From the NCBI RefSeq assembly GCF_000816845.1, contig NZ_CP006880.1, forward strand, positions 1,860,001 to 1,924,000: DNA of 64,000 nt, given 5' to 3'. This document shows positions 34,329 to 43,338 of this stretch, piece by piece; positions within the stretch are counted from its first letter, which is position 1; the number at the start of each line of letters is the position of its first letter. The stretch comes from Rhizobium gallicum bv. gallicum R602sp. GTDB lineage: Bacteria; Pseudomonadota; Alphaproteobacteria; Rhizobiales; Rhizobiaceae. The translations under genes and the position numbers were made by a program. The notes below the pieces were generated by a model, which saw nothing but the letters and a program-made list of their open reading frames with translations, ran no database searches and was not told where the DNA came from.

Positions 34329-34451
34329 CTAGTCTGGTGCCGCCTCCCGTGGCATAGCAAGGTCGCGCCGTCTTGGTTTGGCAATTGCTTCGTCCAGCGC
34401 TCGGGCGATCAAGAAATGCAACGTATCCGCGGCAGGTTCTTTGTCTGACAT
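34329..34451 (-). CDS. Possible 40-aa protein
   Basis: SDKEPAADTLHFLIARALDE then AIAKPRRRDLAMPREAAPD reads as a short amphipathic helix with a basic tail. The frame stays open upstream to a TTG at 34508 (adding SEIPTPIDALRPGA-type sequence), so the true start is unsure. No strong ribosome-binding site for either. Confidence 0.35.
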   Translation of the reverse strand: MSDKEPAADTLHFLIARALDEAIAKPRRRDLAMPREAAPD

Positions 34452-34585
34452 GGCGCCCGGGCGTAAAGCATCGATAGGGGTTGGAATTTCGCTGATGGCC
34501 GGCCCCAAAAGGTTGGGCCTAACTTATCATGGGTCTCAATATGTGAGCCGCTGTCACGTTTCATGGAAAACAATGGCGCGGCTAG

Positions 34586-34725
34586 GACCAAAGTCCCGCC
34601 AATATTCAGACTTCGGTCCAATATCATCCGCCTCAAGCATAATGCATGTTCTGAATGACCCGAAGTGCGCATTGCGCGCGAAAGGTCAGGGCTTTCCTCG
34701 TGCAGCCAGGGAGGGCCTTAATTTG
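34586..34725 (+). ncRNA. Candidate small RNA, copy B
   Basis: Homologous to 8513-8663 with the same block order. The 5' stem ACCAAAGTC/GACTTCGGT is nearly perfect here. The 3' hairpin GGGCTTTCC...GGAGGGCC is followed by TTAATTT, a weaker terminator than in copy A. Confidence 0.5.
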
Positions 34726-34783
34726 TACTGCGTATTCCAAGTGTCGCAAGGCTCCGAAGGCAGCAGCGGCACAAGGTACGGCC

Positions 34784-34821
34784 AGGGCTCGCCTTAGCCC
34801 ACCCATCCGAAGGCGAGCCCT
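34784..34821. repeat. GGGCTCG/CGAGCCC hairpin repeat, copy 3
   Basis: AGGGCTCGCC (34784-34793) pairs with GGCGAGCCCT (34812-34821), a perfect 10-base stem, longer than in the other two copies. It lies just after the candidate small RNA. Confidence 0.55.
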
Positions 34822-35035
34822 CGTCGTAACTTGCCCGTCGGTGCAGTATACCGCCCGCGCACCAGTCCTTGACACAACCGCAAGATCTGTCCTCCCAAAG
34901 GAAAGCCACCCCGGTTAAGGAGAGACAGGCATGCATGCTACTTAAGGAAAGAAGGGGCCGAGCATCCTTGTTTCGAGCCGGCAGCGTCGGCGGCGACGGG
35001 TGCAATTGAACCTGCCGTGACCGGCAGAACGATCC

Positions 35036-35125
35036 TCAAATGGAACCGAGCACGAGAAAGAGAGCAGCCCAGAACATAGCTGACAGTTCGGCCGCCACCA
35101 AGAACCCAATCGTCCGCTCGTACAT
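35036..35125 (-). CDS. 29-aa single-span membrane peptide
   Basis: The ATG has GGAGGAGG five bases upstream. MYERTIGFLVAAELSAMFWA followed by ALFLVLGSI is essentially one membrane helix. Length and strong ribosome-binding site resemble the other small membrane peptides of this window. Function unknown. Confidence 0.5.
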   Translation of the reverse strand: MYERTIGFLVAAELSAMFWAALFLVLGSI

Positions 35126-35803
35126 CCCGTCCTCCTCCAGATGGAACGAGGACCTGCCGCACATCATGACGAGCCCTCCCTACCCGCGAATCGCCTGCTA
35201 AGACGTATCAGGAAGGCGTGTTTACCGGTCTTGGCAAAGACGCGATATCGCAAGATCTCAGGATACTGGCCTTCCTCTTTCTGTCTGTCTTCCGACGCTC
35301 AGTCGAAAGCGGCCGGTGAAAGGATCTATGCCGCCTTCGAGGTGTGGTCCCGGCCCGCGTAGGCGACACCACGGCATACTACCACTTGGTCGACACGTTT
35401 CTTTCTTGGCGCTGCGCATGACCAAGCAACTGCTGAAAGACTTCCTGGCGACACGACCGAAGCCGCCGGAAAGAGCAGAGCGCCTGCAGGATTCCCGCCG
35501 ACAGTGTCCGAAGACGGCGAGATCTGATCCAGCCCCTATGTGGGCGTTCTGCTGCCTGGAGAAATCACGTTTGGAACCGCGGTGGCGGCATTATGTCGTC
35601 AACGTTCTGCCGCTTACCAGTGGAGTGCCGCGGGAGACAGGAGTATCCTAGCTGCGATCGCGGTGGTGCCGCTTTACAGAGCGGCGCTTAGCACGGCGTT
35701 CTTGTCTAACGCCGAGCGAGGTTCAGATGATCTCGCCATCGCCGATGTCGGCGGCGCGCCAGAGACCCTCAATCGGAGGTAACCTAGCAGGGAGGTTGGT
35801 TTC
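35126..35803. other. No intact gene; possibly decayed sequence
   Basis: Forward frames contain isolated protein-like runs (GDTTAYYHLVDTFLSWR near 35370; VGVLLPGEITFGTAVAAL near 35545) broken by stops. I cannot assign them to a family. Confidence 0.4.
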
Positions 35804-36250
35804 ATGTTTATCGACAGCAAAGAAATGTCCGTGGATCGTCGGCACTTCGTTTACGGTGGCGCCGCCGCCTTTAGCGCCATGGCCGCCGCATTGGCGGGCG
35901 GCGCTAGCTCGGCGCAGGCCCAAACCTACCGAGCCGACGAGGGAAAGGAGTTGGCGCCGGGTGTGCGGGCTGTGGAGCTCGGCAAGGGGGCTGCGATGAT
36001 CCCCGGCTACAAGACAGTCTCGCTCATCGATCTCGTGTTTCAGCCGCAGTCGGACCTGCCTGTCAGCGCCATGCCCAATGCAATGATTTGCCACATCACC
36101 GAAGGGGAACTAATGGTTCTGCAAGACGGCAAAGAGTTCCAGGCCAAAAAGAATCACGTATGGACCTGTGCCGAGGGCACGAAGGAGGGCGCACGCAACG
36201 CCGCAGGCGCACTTGCGGTTATGCGGATTGCAAACCTGCTGACCGTATGA
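35804..36250 (+). CDS. Tat-exported cupin-domain protein
   Basis: 148 residues. DRRHFVYGGAAAFSAMAAAL (residues 11-30) is a twin-arginine-like signal ending at SSAQAQ. The mature part is a single small cupin barrel: YKTVSLIDLVFQPQSDLP, MICHITEGELMVLQDGKEF, FQAKKNHVWTCAEGTKEGAR. GGGAGG lies eight bases before the ATG. Such short exported cupins may bind a metal or small molecule in the periplasm; the usual two His metal ligands of the first motif are not both present, so metal binding is doubtful. Confidence 0.8.
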   Translation: MFIDSKEMSVDRRHFVYGGAAAFSAMAAALAGGASSAQAQTYRADEGKELAPGVRAVELGKGAAMIPGYKTVSLIDLVFQPQSDLPVSAMPNAMICHITEGELMVLQDGKEFQAKKNHVWTCAEGTKEGARNAAGALAVMRIANLLTV

Positions 36251-36518
36251 CGCAACGCGGAAACGGAAGCCTCGGTGCCGACGCACAAGGTATGACGCGT
36301 TCGCCCGCCTTGTCGGCGCCCAAGCTTTGCCTGGATGGCAATCGATCGGCGCGGCTCCGTTTCGACAGCAAGTTAACTGAGCTCTCGATTTTTCACCGGG
36401 TGAGCCCCGATCTTGCTTGGTGTCGCTATGGTTTTGCAGGTGCGGCTTTCGGATCATGCCGGTGCAGCGACATTGGAACGAAGAACTCATTTCCTCGAAT
36501 GAATCGGTCGCACCCGAA

Positions 36519-36710
36519 CTACTTTGTGGAAGTGTCGTCGGCGCGGTGTTCGCGAATGGCGTCAAGTCTCTTCAAGAAGGGGCCGAAAGCATCGTCGGTG
36601 TCTGAAGGCACGGCAAATGTCGGCAATGATTGCAACTGCCGAACAAGAGCCCTGTCAGTTTCGTACGGCAGATACTGCAGCACGGCCGGTTCGTCTGGTT
36701 CCGATGTCAT
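36519..36710 (-). CDS. Small hypothetical protein with near-leaderless EcfG promoter
   Basis: 63 residues: TSEPDEPAVLQYLPYETDRA, LVRQLQSLPTFAVPSDTDDA, FGPFLKRLDAIREHRADDTS. No family recognised. No ribosome-binding site precedes the ATG, but a perfect EcfG promoter ends only nine bases upstream, so transcription would start at or within a few bases of the ATG. This would make a leaderless message, and it supports the gene being real. Confidence 0.5.
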   Translation of the reverse strand: MTSEPDEPAVLQYLPYETDRALVRQLQSLPTFAVPSDTDDAFGPFLKRLDAIREHRADDTSTK

Positions 36711-36718
36711 GCAGCCGT

Positions 36719-36743
36719 AACGGAAAACCGCCGCGATTGTTCC
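36719..36743 (-). promoter_or_regulatory. EcfG/RpoE2-type promoter
   Basis: Minus-strand GGAAC (36743-36739), 16 bases, CGTT (36722-36719). Confidence 0.7.
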
Positions 36744-36879
36744 GCCAACGGGGCAAAATTATATTACTAATTCTCACGAGCAGAGATTTTCTAGTTGAGA
36801 TTGCAGCCCGAAGATGGTCCTATGGAACCCGCGTAGCTGTGTCCCCAAGCCCTCCGCCGATTTTTGACCCGAGCGGCCC

Positions 36880-38733
36880 ATGTCGATTTCAGATGCGATC
36901 TACCGTCCCTTCGAGACGCTGGTCCGGCCGCTCGAGATCCCCTATCGCCCGCTGCCCTCCGAGGGCCCGGTCGCGGTCCTCGTGCACTTCATCTCGATGT
37001 TCCGCGGCGTTCTGATCGTCTTGGCACTTTCCTCGATGGTGGTCGAAGCCATCAGCCTGACGATCGTCTGGGGGCTTTCGGTCATCGTCGACGGCGTGAC
37101 GGCTCAAGGCGCCCTCGCCTTCCTGCACAGCGAATGGCCGCTGCTTGCCTTTCTCGGCCTCCTAATTTTTCCGGGCACGCCGGTCGCCTCGTTCCTTGTA
37201 AACACCCTCACCTCGCATACGCTGGGCGTCGGCATGCCGGCCGCCATCCAGTGGCAGGGTCACAAGGCGGTGGAAAGGCAGGATCTCGCCTTCTTTCACG
37301 AACTCTTTGCCGGACAGGTTGCCTCCCGTCTTTCGCAGGTGGCGTCCGCCGTACAGCAGCAGATCATTGCCGCATTCCAGTCTATCCCGCGCTTCCTCCT
37401 GCAGATGGTCGGCTCGATGATCCTGCTCGGCACGTTGTCCTGGCAGCTCGCCCTGCCGGTCCTCGTCTGGATCATCCTCAACGTCGCGCTTGCCGTCAGG
37501 CTTGCGCCGATCTTTGCCGAACGCTCGCGCCGCACCGCCAAGCAGCGCAGCCTCGTCGCCGGCGCCATCACTGATCTCTACAGCAACATGCAGATGATCA
37601 AACAGTTCGCTGCTGAAGACAGCGAGGCGGGCGCCATCCGCCGCATCCTGCAGAAGGCCGTGCAGACGCAACACAAGGAACAACGCATTTACCGGACGTC
37701 GGAACTGATCGTTGTAGCGCTCAACATGGCGCTCTGGTTGTCGATTCTTTCGATCGGTTTCTCGGGCCTCGTCAACGGCTTTCTCACGGTCGGCGAGTTC
37801 GTCGCGGCGGTCTACATCCTCCACCGGTTGTCCGGGCACACCTTCACCTTCCTGCAGATGGGCCACCAGATCTTCCAGGCGATAGGCACCATCAAGGACG
37901 CCATGCCAGTGATGACGACGCCACCCACCATCATCGACGGGCCGGACGCGGCCGAATTGACTGTCAACCGCGGGGAGATCCGTTTCGAGAATGTCCGCTT
38001 CGCCTATAAAACCGGCAAGCCGGTGATCGATGGGCTGTCGCTGACGGTGCGGCCCGGCGAAAAAGTTGGTCTCGTCGGCCTGTCCGGGGCGGGCAAGACG
38101 ACGCTGGTTAGCCTGCTGCTGCGCTTCTACGACATACGCGACGGCGCGATCTTGATCGACGGACAGGACATCCGCACGGTCGCGCAAGCAAGCCTTCGCC
38201 GCGCGATCGGGGTCATCGCGCAGGACGTCTCGCTTTTGCACCGTTCGGTCGGTGACAATATCCGCTACGGTCGGCCGGAGGCGACGCAGGACGAGATCGA
38301 ACAGGCGGCAAAGACGGCAAGGGCCGACGCGTTCATTGCCGATCTTGCGGACGGTGAAGGCCGCAAGGGCTTTGACGCCTTCGTCGGCGACCGCGGCATC
38401 AAGCTCTCCGGCGGCCAACGCCAGCGTATCGCCATTGCGCGCGTCCTGTTGAAGAACGCACCCATTTTGGTGCTCGACGAGGCGACCTCCGCACTCGACA
38501 GCGAATTCGAGGCAGCCATCCAGGAAAAACTCAATCTGGTGATGGCGGGAAAGACGGTCATTGCCATCGCACACCGCCTTTCAACCATCGCCAGGATGGA
38601 CCGAATCGTCGTGCTCGATCAGGGGCGTATCGTGGAAGAAGGCAGGCCGGACGAACTGGTCGAACAGGATGGCCTGTTTGCTCGCCTTTGGAAACGTCAG
38701 ACAGGCGGCTTCATTCCTGAAGTCATCAATTGA
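36880..38733 (+). CDS. ABC exporter (fused permease-ATPase)
   Basis: 617 residues. Residues 1-340 form the six-span exporter membrane domain, with hydrophobic segments around FRGVLIVLALSSMVVEAISL and FLLQMVGSMILLGTLSW. The ATPase domain has Walker A GLSGAGKTT, the Q-loop IAQDVSLL, the signature LSGGQRQRIAIARVLL, Walker B ILVLDEATSALD and the switch His in IAIAHRLS. This is the MsbA/HlyB-like class that works as a homodimer and exports lipids, drugs or peptides. No adjacent partner gives a clue to the substrate. Confidence 0.95.
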   Translation: MSISDAIYRPFETLVRPLEIPYRPLPSEGPVAVLVHFISMFRGVLIVLALSSMVVEAISLTIVWGLSVIVDGVTAQGALAFLHSEWPLLAFLGLLIFPGTPVASFLVNTLTSHTLGVGMPAAIQWQGHKAVERQDLAFFHELFAGQVASRLSQVASAVQQQIIAAFQSIPRFLLQMVGSMILLGTLSWQLALPVLVWIILNVALAVRLAPIFAERSRRTAKQRSLVAGAITDLYSNMQMIKQFAAEDSEAGAIRRILQKAVQTQHKEQRIYRTSELIVVALNMALWLSILSIGFSGLVNGFLTVGEFVAAVYILHRLSGHTFTFLQMGHQIFQAIGTIKDAMPVMTTPPTIIDGPDAAELTVNRGEIRFENVRFAYKTGKPVIDGLSLTVRPGEKVGLVGLSGAGKTTLVSLLLRFYDIRDGAILIDGQDIRTVAQASLRRAIGVIAQDVSLLHRSVGDNIRYGRPEATQDEIEQAAKTARADAFIADLADGEGRKGFDAFVGDRGIKLSGGQRQRIAIARVLLKNAPILVLDEATSALDSEFEAAIQEKLNLVMAGKTVIAIAHRLSTIARMDRIVVLDQGRIVEEGRPDELVEQDGLFARLWKRQTGGFIPEVIN

Positions 38734-38855
38734 CTTTGGGGGCATCGCTACGATGGCGGACCACTGCTGCAGCATCGCACAGGCTGTGCAGTTCGTCTCC
38801 GGGCCCGCTGGCAGACAATGCAGGCGCCGACGTTTTGGGTCGTCCAATGCCGGAT

Positions 38856-39809
38856 TTACAGATCAATGAGTCGTTGGGCGGTGAACTTGTCCGTAACAAG
38901 CATGTCGATGACCCCAATTCGAAGGGCGCCGGCGATGGCGGCGGTCTTCTTAAACCCACCGGCTAAGGCGATCACGCGATCCACGCGTTCGAGGTCTTCG
39001 AGCGGGATACCAATAACGCGCTCGTCGAGCGGCGTCTTAACCGCCTTACCATTCCTGTCGAAGAACCGGAGCGAGATATCGCCAACGGCTCCCGCTTCAG
39101 CTAGGTCGGAGAGCTCCCGCGACGAAAAGATGTTCCCCGAACGCGCAAGGAGCTCGGAAGGCTCGACCGCTCCGATGCCGACGATTGCCAGTGAGATGCT
39201 GCCGAACAGGTCCATTGTCTCACGGACGAACGGATCGGCCTGCATGAGCAGCTTGGCCTCCCGCGAGGTCGTCACGCCTTGCACCGGAAGCAGCTTCGGC
39301 TCCGCGCCGGTCAGCCGTGCCAGTCGAGTCGTCAGTTGAGTGGCATGTGTCTGCACCGAGGGGTCGCCCATGCCCCCGAGCGTCTGAACGACATACTTCG
39401 CCTGGGCGCTTTTCTGCGGGTGAATGTTTTCGACCATCTTGAAGATGGTCTGACTCCAACTCGAAACTCCAATGATCTCGCCAGGGGCAAGGGTGACCTC
39501 AAGGAGATGGGCAGCCGCTTCCCCAATCCGTGCCATGACCGCGCCGTCTCGATCCTCGCTACATTCGACGACGACGGCTTCGGGTAGTCCGTACTTCTGC
39601 CTGAGAGCGCCCTCAAGCTCACTGTAGGTACCGACAGGAGGAATGACGCTGGTGCGAACGATGTCCTCGGCCTCGGCACGTTTCAGCATTCGGGAGACCG
39701 TGGCCTGCGACAGGCGAAGATGCTGCGCTATCTCAGCCTGCCGTCGCCCTTCGATGTGGTACATCTGGGCCACTCTTGACATGAGGCGGAGTTCGTTGAG
39801 GCGAGCCAT
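38856..39809 (-). CDS. SorC-family sugar-responsive regulator
   Basis: 317 residues. N-terminal helix-turn-helix GRRQAEIAQHLRLSQATVSR (residues 21-40), then a sugar-phosphate-binding domain of the SorC/DeoR type with VVVECSEDRDGAVMARIGEA, IGVSSWSQTIFKMVENI, LGGMGDPSVQTHATQL and VIALAGGFKKTAAIAGALR. SorC proteins bind a phosphorylated sugar and release DNA. It is the last gene of the minus-strand catabolic group and has its own operator-like site 15 bases upstream, which implies separate or added expression and autoregulation. Confidence 0.93.
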   Translation of the reverse strand: MARLNELRLMSRVAQMYHIEGRRQAEIAQHLRLSQATVSRMLKRAEAEDIVRTSVIPPVGTYSELEGALRQKYGLPEAVVVECSEDRDGAVMARIGEAAAHLLEVTLAPGEIIGVSSWSQTIFKMVENIHPQKSAQAKYVVQTLGGMGDPSVQTHATQLTTRLARLTGAEPKLLPVQGVTTSREAKLLMQADPFVRETMDLFGSISLAIVGIGAVEPSELLARSGNIFSSRELSDLAEAGAVGDISLRFFDRNGKAVKTPLDERVIGIPLEDLERVDRVIALAGGFKKTAAIAGALRIGVIDMLVTDKFTAQRLIDL

Positions 39810-39823
39810 GGCTGATCCCGGTG

Positions 39824-39838
39824 GGAATTTTTATTCAC
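39824..39838. promoter_or_regulatory. Candidate SorC operator, regulator-gene side
   Basis: GTGAATAAAAATTCC on the minus strand matches GTGAATAATTAT(T/G)C found twice in the central intergenic region. It overlaps the last codons of the kinase gene, just ahead of the sorC-type gene. Confidence 0.5.
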
Positions 39839-41297
39839 CTTTAGCCATTGTTTGGCGCGACGTCGAGCGGGCGACAGCATCATTCCAGGTATTCAGGAGC
39901 GCTGCCCGGTCCACAGGTTCCGGGTCAATGATCTGCGTGCTTCTGGGTATTGCCGCGATGACTTCAAGATCGCGCCACAGACCAAGCGACAGTCCTGCCA
40001 GATATGCGGCGCCAACTGCCGACGCCTCGGGGGCCTCGCATTGGATGACGGCGTGCTCGACAAGGTTCGACACGCACTGCATCAGGAAGCGGTTCTGGCT
40101 TGGTCCGCCGTCGACATAAAGGGCGCCAAGTTCGCCGCCACTTTGTGCTCGCATGGCCGCGATCACGTCGTGGGCCTGAAACGCGATCGAATCGGTCACC
40201 GAACGTGCCATCTGCGCACGCGTCGTACTGAAATTGATCTGAGAGAAAAGGGCGCGAGCATTAGAGTTCCAGTATGGTGCACCCAGTCCTACGAAGGCTG
40301 GCACGAATCCCGGCCCGCCTGCTTCGGCGGTCTCGGCAAGGTCGATCAGCGCAGCGACGTCCGCAAGGCCGAGAATGCCCGCCATCCATGGAAGGCTCGC
40401 GGCAGAAACGAGGATGTTACCTTCGAAAGCGAAAGTCGGCGTTCCGTCGATGCGCCAGGCGACGGTAGTCGTGACGCCATTGCGTGGGGCGATGAATCGC
40501 GGAAGGGTTGTCATCACCGAAGACCCCGTTCCGAAGGTTATCTTTCCATCACCAGGTTTAAACGCTCCATGGCCGAACAGGGCTGCATGGCTGTCCCCGA
40601 TCGCGGCCCTGATAGGGGTGCCGTCGGGTACGCCCTGCAGCCCTTTTGTTGTTCCGAAATCGGCTGAACTGTCGAGCACCTCCGGCAGGAGTGCGGTATC
40701 GACACCGAAAATCTCGCCGAGCTCCATACTCCACGTCTGCTCCTCAAGGTCGAACAATTGGCTCCTGGCGGCGTTCGAGGCATCGCACACGTGCCGGCGT
40801 CCGCCGCTCATGCAGTGTACGAGCCAACTGTCGATCGTTCCCAGTCGCACTGGTCGGCCGTTCGGCACGCGATCAAGCAGCCATCGGAATTTCGAACCTG
40901 GGAACATTGGGTCGAGGGGTAGGCCCGTGAGCGCCTGCACGCGACCCAGATGTCCTTCGACGAGGAGACGCTCGCAATCAGGTGCCGTGCGCCTGCATTG
41001 CCAACTGAGGACCGGTCCGAGCGCTTCTCCCGTCTCAGCATCCCAAACCGTGACCGACTCGCGCTGATTGGAAATTGCCACAGCCGCAATGGTTACGTCC
41101 GGGACCGCTTTCAGGCAGACTTCGATCGCCTCGCAAACAGACGTGTAGAGACGGTTCGGTTCTTGTTCGACCCAGCCGGGTTTCGGATAGGAAATTCCCA
41201 CAGCCGCGGAGCCTCTGCCGAGGACTTCTCCCTTTTCAGAAACCAGAACTGCCTTTGAATTGGTCGTGCCCTGATCGATCGCCAGAATAGCGAGCAT
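39831..41297 (-). CDS. FGGY-family carbohydrate kinase
   Basis: 488 residues from the ATG with GGAGG six bases upstream. N-terminal ATP-binding domain LAILAIDQGTTNSKAVLV, then GWVEQEPNRLYTSVCEA, AISNQRESVTVWD, KITFGTGSSVMTTLPRF and the C-terminal GGPSQNRFLMQCVSNLVEHA. FGGY kinases phosphorylate sugars, ketoses or polyols; glycerol kinase, xylulokinase and apulose kinase are members. It lies between the split transketolase and the SorC gene, so its product is probably the transketolase substrate. Confidence 0.93.
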   Translation of the reverse strand: MLAILAIDQGTTNSKAVLVSEKGEVLGRGSAAVGISYPKPGWVEQEPNRLYTSVCEAIEVCLKAVPDVTIAAVAISNQRESVTVWDAETGEALGPVLSWQCRRTAPDCERLLVEGHLGRVQALTGLPLDPMFPGSKFRWLLDRVPNGRPVRLGTIDSWLVHCMSGGRRHVCDASNAARSQLFDLEEQTWSMELGEIFGVDTALLPEVLDSSADFGTTKGLQGVPDGTPIRAAIGDSHAALFGHGAFKPGDGKITFGTGSSVMTTLPRFIAPRNGVTTTVAWRIDGTPTFAFEGNILVSAASLPWMAGILGLADVAALIDLAETAEAGGPGFVPAFVGLGAPYWNSNARALFSQINFSTTRAQMARSVTDSIAFQAHDVIAAMRAQSGGELGALYVDGGPSQNRFLMQCVSNLVEHAVIQCEAPEASAVGAAYLAGLSLGLWRDLEVIAAIPRSTQIIDPEPVDRAALLNTWNDAVARSTSRQTMAKGE

Positions 41298-41362
41298 CGT
41301 ATCCTCCACAAATTAAAAGGCCGGGGCGGCTGAGCGTCCCGGCTCGATCGCGTGCAACCGGC

Positions 41363-42319
41363 TTATTTGCGCCTGATAAGCGCCTGGGCGGCATCCGCGA
41401 TTGCCGACGGAGCCATGCCGAATTCATCGAGAAGGAACTCAGCCGAACCGGTCGGAGCATAGACGCCCGGAACGCCCAGGCGCTTCATCGGAACGGGGGC
41501 ATTGTCGACCACCACCTCGGCGACTGCGGAGCCTAGCCCGCCGAAAATCGAATGCTCTTCTGCCGTCACGATCGCTCCGGTTTCATTGGCAGCGGCAATG
41601 ATGGCATCCTCGTCTATAGGGCGAACCGTCGCGAAGTTGAGAACCCTGGCCCCAATGCCACGTTCCGTGAGGATTTCGGCGGCTTTCAGCATACGGTGAG
41701 TCAATGTGCCGTTCGCAATGAGCGTGACGTCGGAACCTTCGCGCAGGAGATTTGCCTTGCCAAGCTTGAACTTGTGACCTTCCGCAAGAAGGTCGGGCAC
41801 GCCCACGCGCGAAAGCCGGAGGAAGCATGGCCCGTCGTAGGTCGCCGCCCACTCGACGGCCGCTGCGGTCTCGATGCGGTCGCAGGGCGCGATCACAGGA
41901 AGGTTCGGCAGGACCCGCGTCCATGCGAAATCCTCGATCGAGTGATGGGTCGGCCCGAGCTCGCCATATGCCATTCCAGAGGAGATGCCCACGAGCTTAA
42001 CATTCGCGTTCGAGTAAGAGATGTCCGCCTTGATCTGTTCAAGCGATCGTCCAGTCAGGAACGGAGAGGCGCCGCAGACGTATGGTAGGTGCCCGCCGTT
42101 GGCCAGGCCTGCTCCAACGCCGACCATGTTCTGTTCCGCAATTCCGACATTGATCAGGCGCTCCGGAAATTTCGACCTGAAGCCGCCAAGCTTCGACGAG
42201 CCTACCGAGTCATTGCAGACCGCTACAACTTTCTCGTTCTCGGTCGCCAGGCGTTCGAGCGTCGCTGCGAACGCGTCACGGCAGTCGTAAAGCTTGGGTG
42301 CGTTTACTGACGCGTTCAT
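41363..42319 (-). CDS. Transketolase, C-terminal subunit
   Basis: 318 residues. The pyrimidine-binding domain has VVAVCNDSVGSSKLGGFRSK, RLINVGIAEQNMVGVGAGLA (catalytic Glu of the cofactor-binding motif) and TYDGPCFLRLSRVGVP. The C-terminal domain has TLIANGTLTHRMLKAAEIL and GAIVTAEEHSIFGGLGSAVA. Split transketolases need both subunits. Its ATG overlaps the stop of the N-terminal subunit gene (TAATG), ensuring balanced synthesis. Confidence 0.94.
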   Translation of the reverse strand: MNASVNAPKLYDCRDAFAATLERLATENEKVVAVCNDSVGSSKLGGFRSKFPERLINVGIAEQNMVGVGAGLANGGHLPYVCGASPFLTGRSLEQIKADISYSNANVKLVGISSGMAYGELGPTHHSIEDFAWTRVLPNLPVIAPCDRIETAAAVEWAATYDGPCFLRLSRVGVPDLLAEGHKFKLGKANLLREGSDVTLIANGTLTHRMLKAAEILTERGIGARVLNFATVRPIDEDAIIAAANETGAIVTAEEHSIFGGLGSAVAEVVVDNAPVPMKRLGVPGVYAPTGSAEFLLDEFGMAPSAIADAAQALIRRK

Positions 42320-43128
42320 TACAGTGCCTCCGACAGTTCTGCCACTGCGATTTCGTATTGTTCCTTGTTCGGAACCTTGTGATGCCAGTCGACACGATCC
42401 TGCATGAATGAGATTCCTTGTCCCTTGTTCGTGTGCGCGACAATGCAATGCGGGCGGTCGCCTCGATGTTCGAGCGCAGGAACGATCTCGTGCATATTGT
42501 TACCGTCAATCTCGGACACCTCCCAACCGAATGCTTCTAGTTTCGGTCGAAGTGGGGCGATGTCGTTGGTGTCGGCAAGTGCCGCACCCTGTTGGAACCT
42601 GTTGTGGTCGACGATCAACGTCAGGTTATCCAGCTTGAATTGGACGGCTGCCATGATTGCCTCCCAGTTGGACCCCTCCTGCATCTCCCCGTCGCCGGTG
42701 ACAACGTACGTATGATACATCGCGCCGGAGAGCTTGGCGGCCTTCGCCATGCCCACCGAAACCGGCAGACCATGGCCGAGCGGACCGGTATTCGTTTCGA
42801 CGCCTGGAACCTTGTTGCAGTTGGGATGTCCATTCAGTCTCGAGTGCGGCTGCAAAAAGGTGGATATCTCCTCTTCGGGAATAAAACCGCGCTTTGCCAG
42901 GGTTACGTACAGGGCGCACGCCGTATGCCCCTTGGAAAGGACGAACCTGTCTCGATCGGGATGCTTCGGCTGGTCCGGCCAGACTTTCAGGACGCGGAAG
43001 TAAAGGGCCGTGAGGAGGTCGATGACCGACATCTCACCGCCGATATGGCCGGCGCCTGCTTCAAAAACTGCCCGAAGATCGCGCAATCGGATCTCGCGAG
43101 CGAGGCGCTCAAGTTCTGTGGTATCCAT
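42319..43128 (-). CDS. Transketolase, N-terminal subunit
   Basis: 269 residues from MDTTELERLAREIRLRDLRA. Thiamine-diphosphate domain: FEAGAGHIGGEMSVIDLLTA, FVLSKGHTACALYVTLAKRG, GSLGHG-type GPLGHGLPVSVGMAKAAKL and the GDGEMQEGSNWEAIMAAVQ then NLTLIVDHNRFQ cofactor motif. First gene of the minus-strand catabolic group. Transketolase with a sugar kinase suggests cleavage of a phosphorylated ketose by transfer of a two-carbon unit to an aldose phosphate acceptor. Confidence 0.94.
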   Translation of the reverse strand: MDTTELERLAREIRLRDLRAVFEAGAGHIGGEMSVIDLLTALYFRVLKVWPDQPKHPDRDRFVLSKGHTACALYVTLAKRGFIPEEEISTFLQPHSRLNGHPNCNKVPGVETNTGPLGHGLPVSVGMAKAAKLSGAMYHTYVVTGDGEMQEGSNWEAIMAAVQFKLDNLTLIVDHNRFQQGAALADTNDIAPLRPKLEAFGWEVSEIDGNNMHEIVPALEHRGDRPHCIVAHTNKGQGISFMQDRVDWHHKVPNKEQYEIAVAELSEAL

Positions 43129-43141
43129 TGATTCCTCGTGT

Positions 43142-43155
43142 GCATAATTATTCAC
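43142..43155. promoter_or_regulatory. Candidate SorC operator, transketolase side
   Basis: GTGAATAATTATGC on the minus strand, placed just downstream of a minus-strand promoter-like pair TTGACT (43191-43186) and AAATAT (43167-43162). Confidence 0.55.
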
Positions 43156-43236
43156 TTATCAATATTTTTGCACATGACATCGTTTAGTCAAGCCCCTAGC
43201 GCGAACATCTCAAACCATTGACGCGGACAATCGCTG

Positions 43237-43293
43237 TTGACAGCCGCAAACCAACTTGTTAATGAATTTTCCAACGGGTGTGAATAATTATTC
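43237..43293 (+). promoter_or_regulatory. Promoter and candidate SorC operator of the transporter operon
   Basis: TTGACA (43237-43242), 17 bases, TAATGA (43260-43265). About 17 bases further on is the palindrome GAATAATTATTC (43282-43293) inside GTGTGAATAATTATTC. Confidence 0.55.
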
Positions 43294-43338
43294 TTACCTG
43301 CACGAATATTGGCTACCAGCTAGACCCAGGGAGGAACG

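Noticed and set aside
37162..38574. Long minus-strand open frame (470 codons) opposite the ABC exporter
   Set aside because: Fully antisense to a gene with complete ABC motifs; the frame reads Asp/Arg/Gln/His-rich without a family, a usual shadow of high-GC coding sequence.
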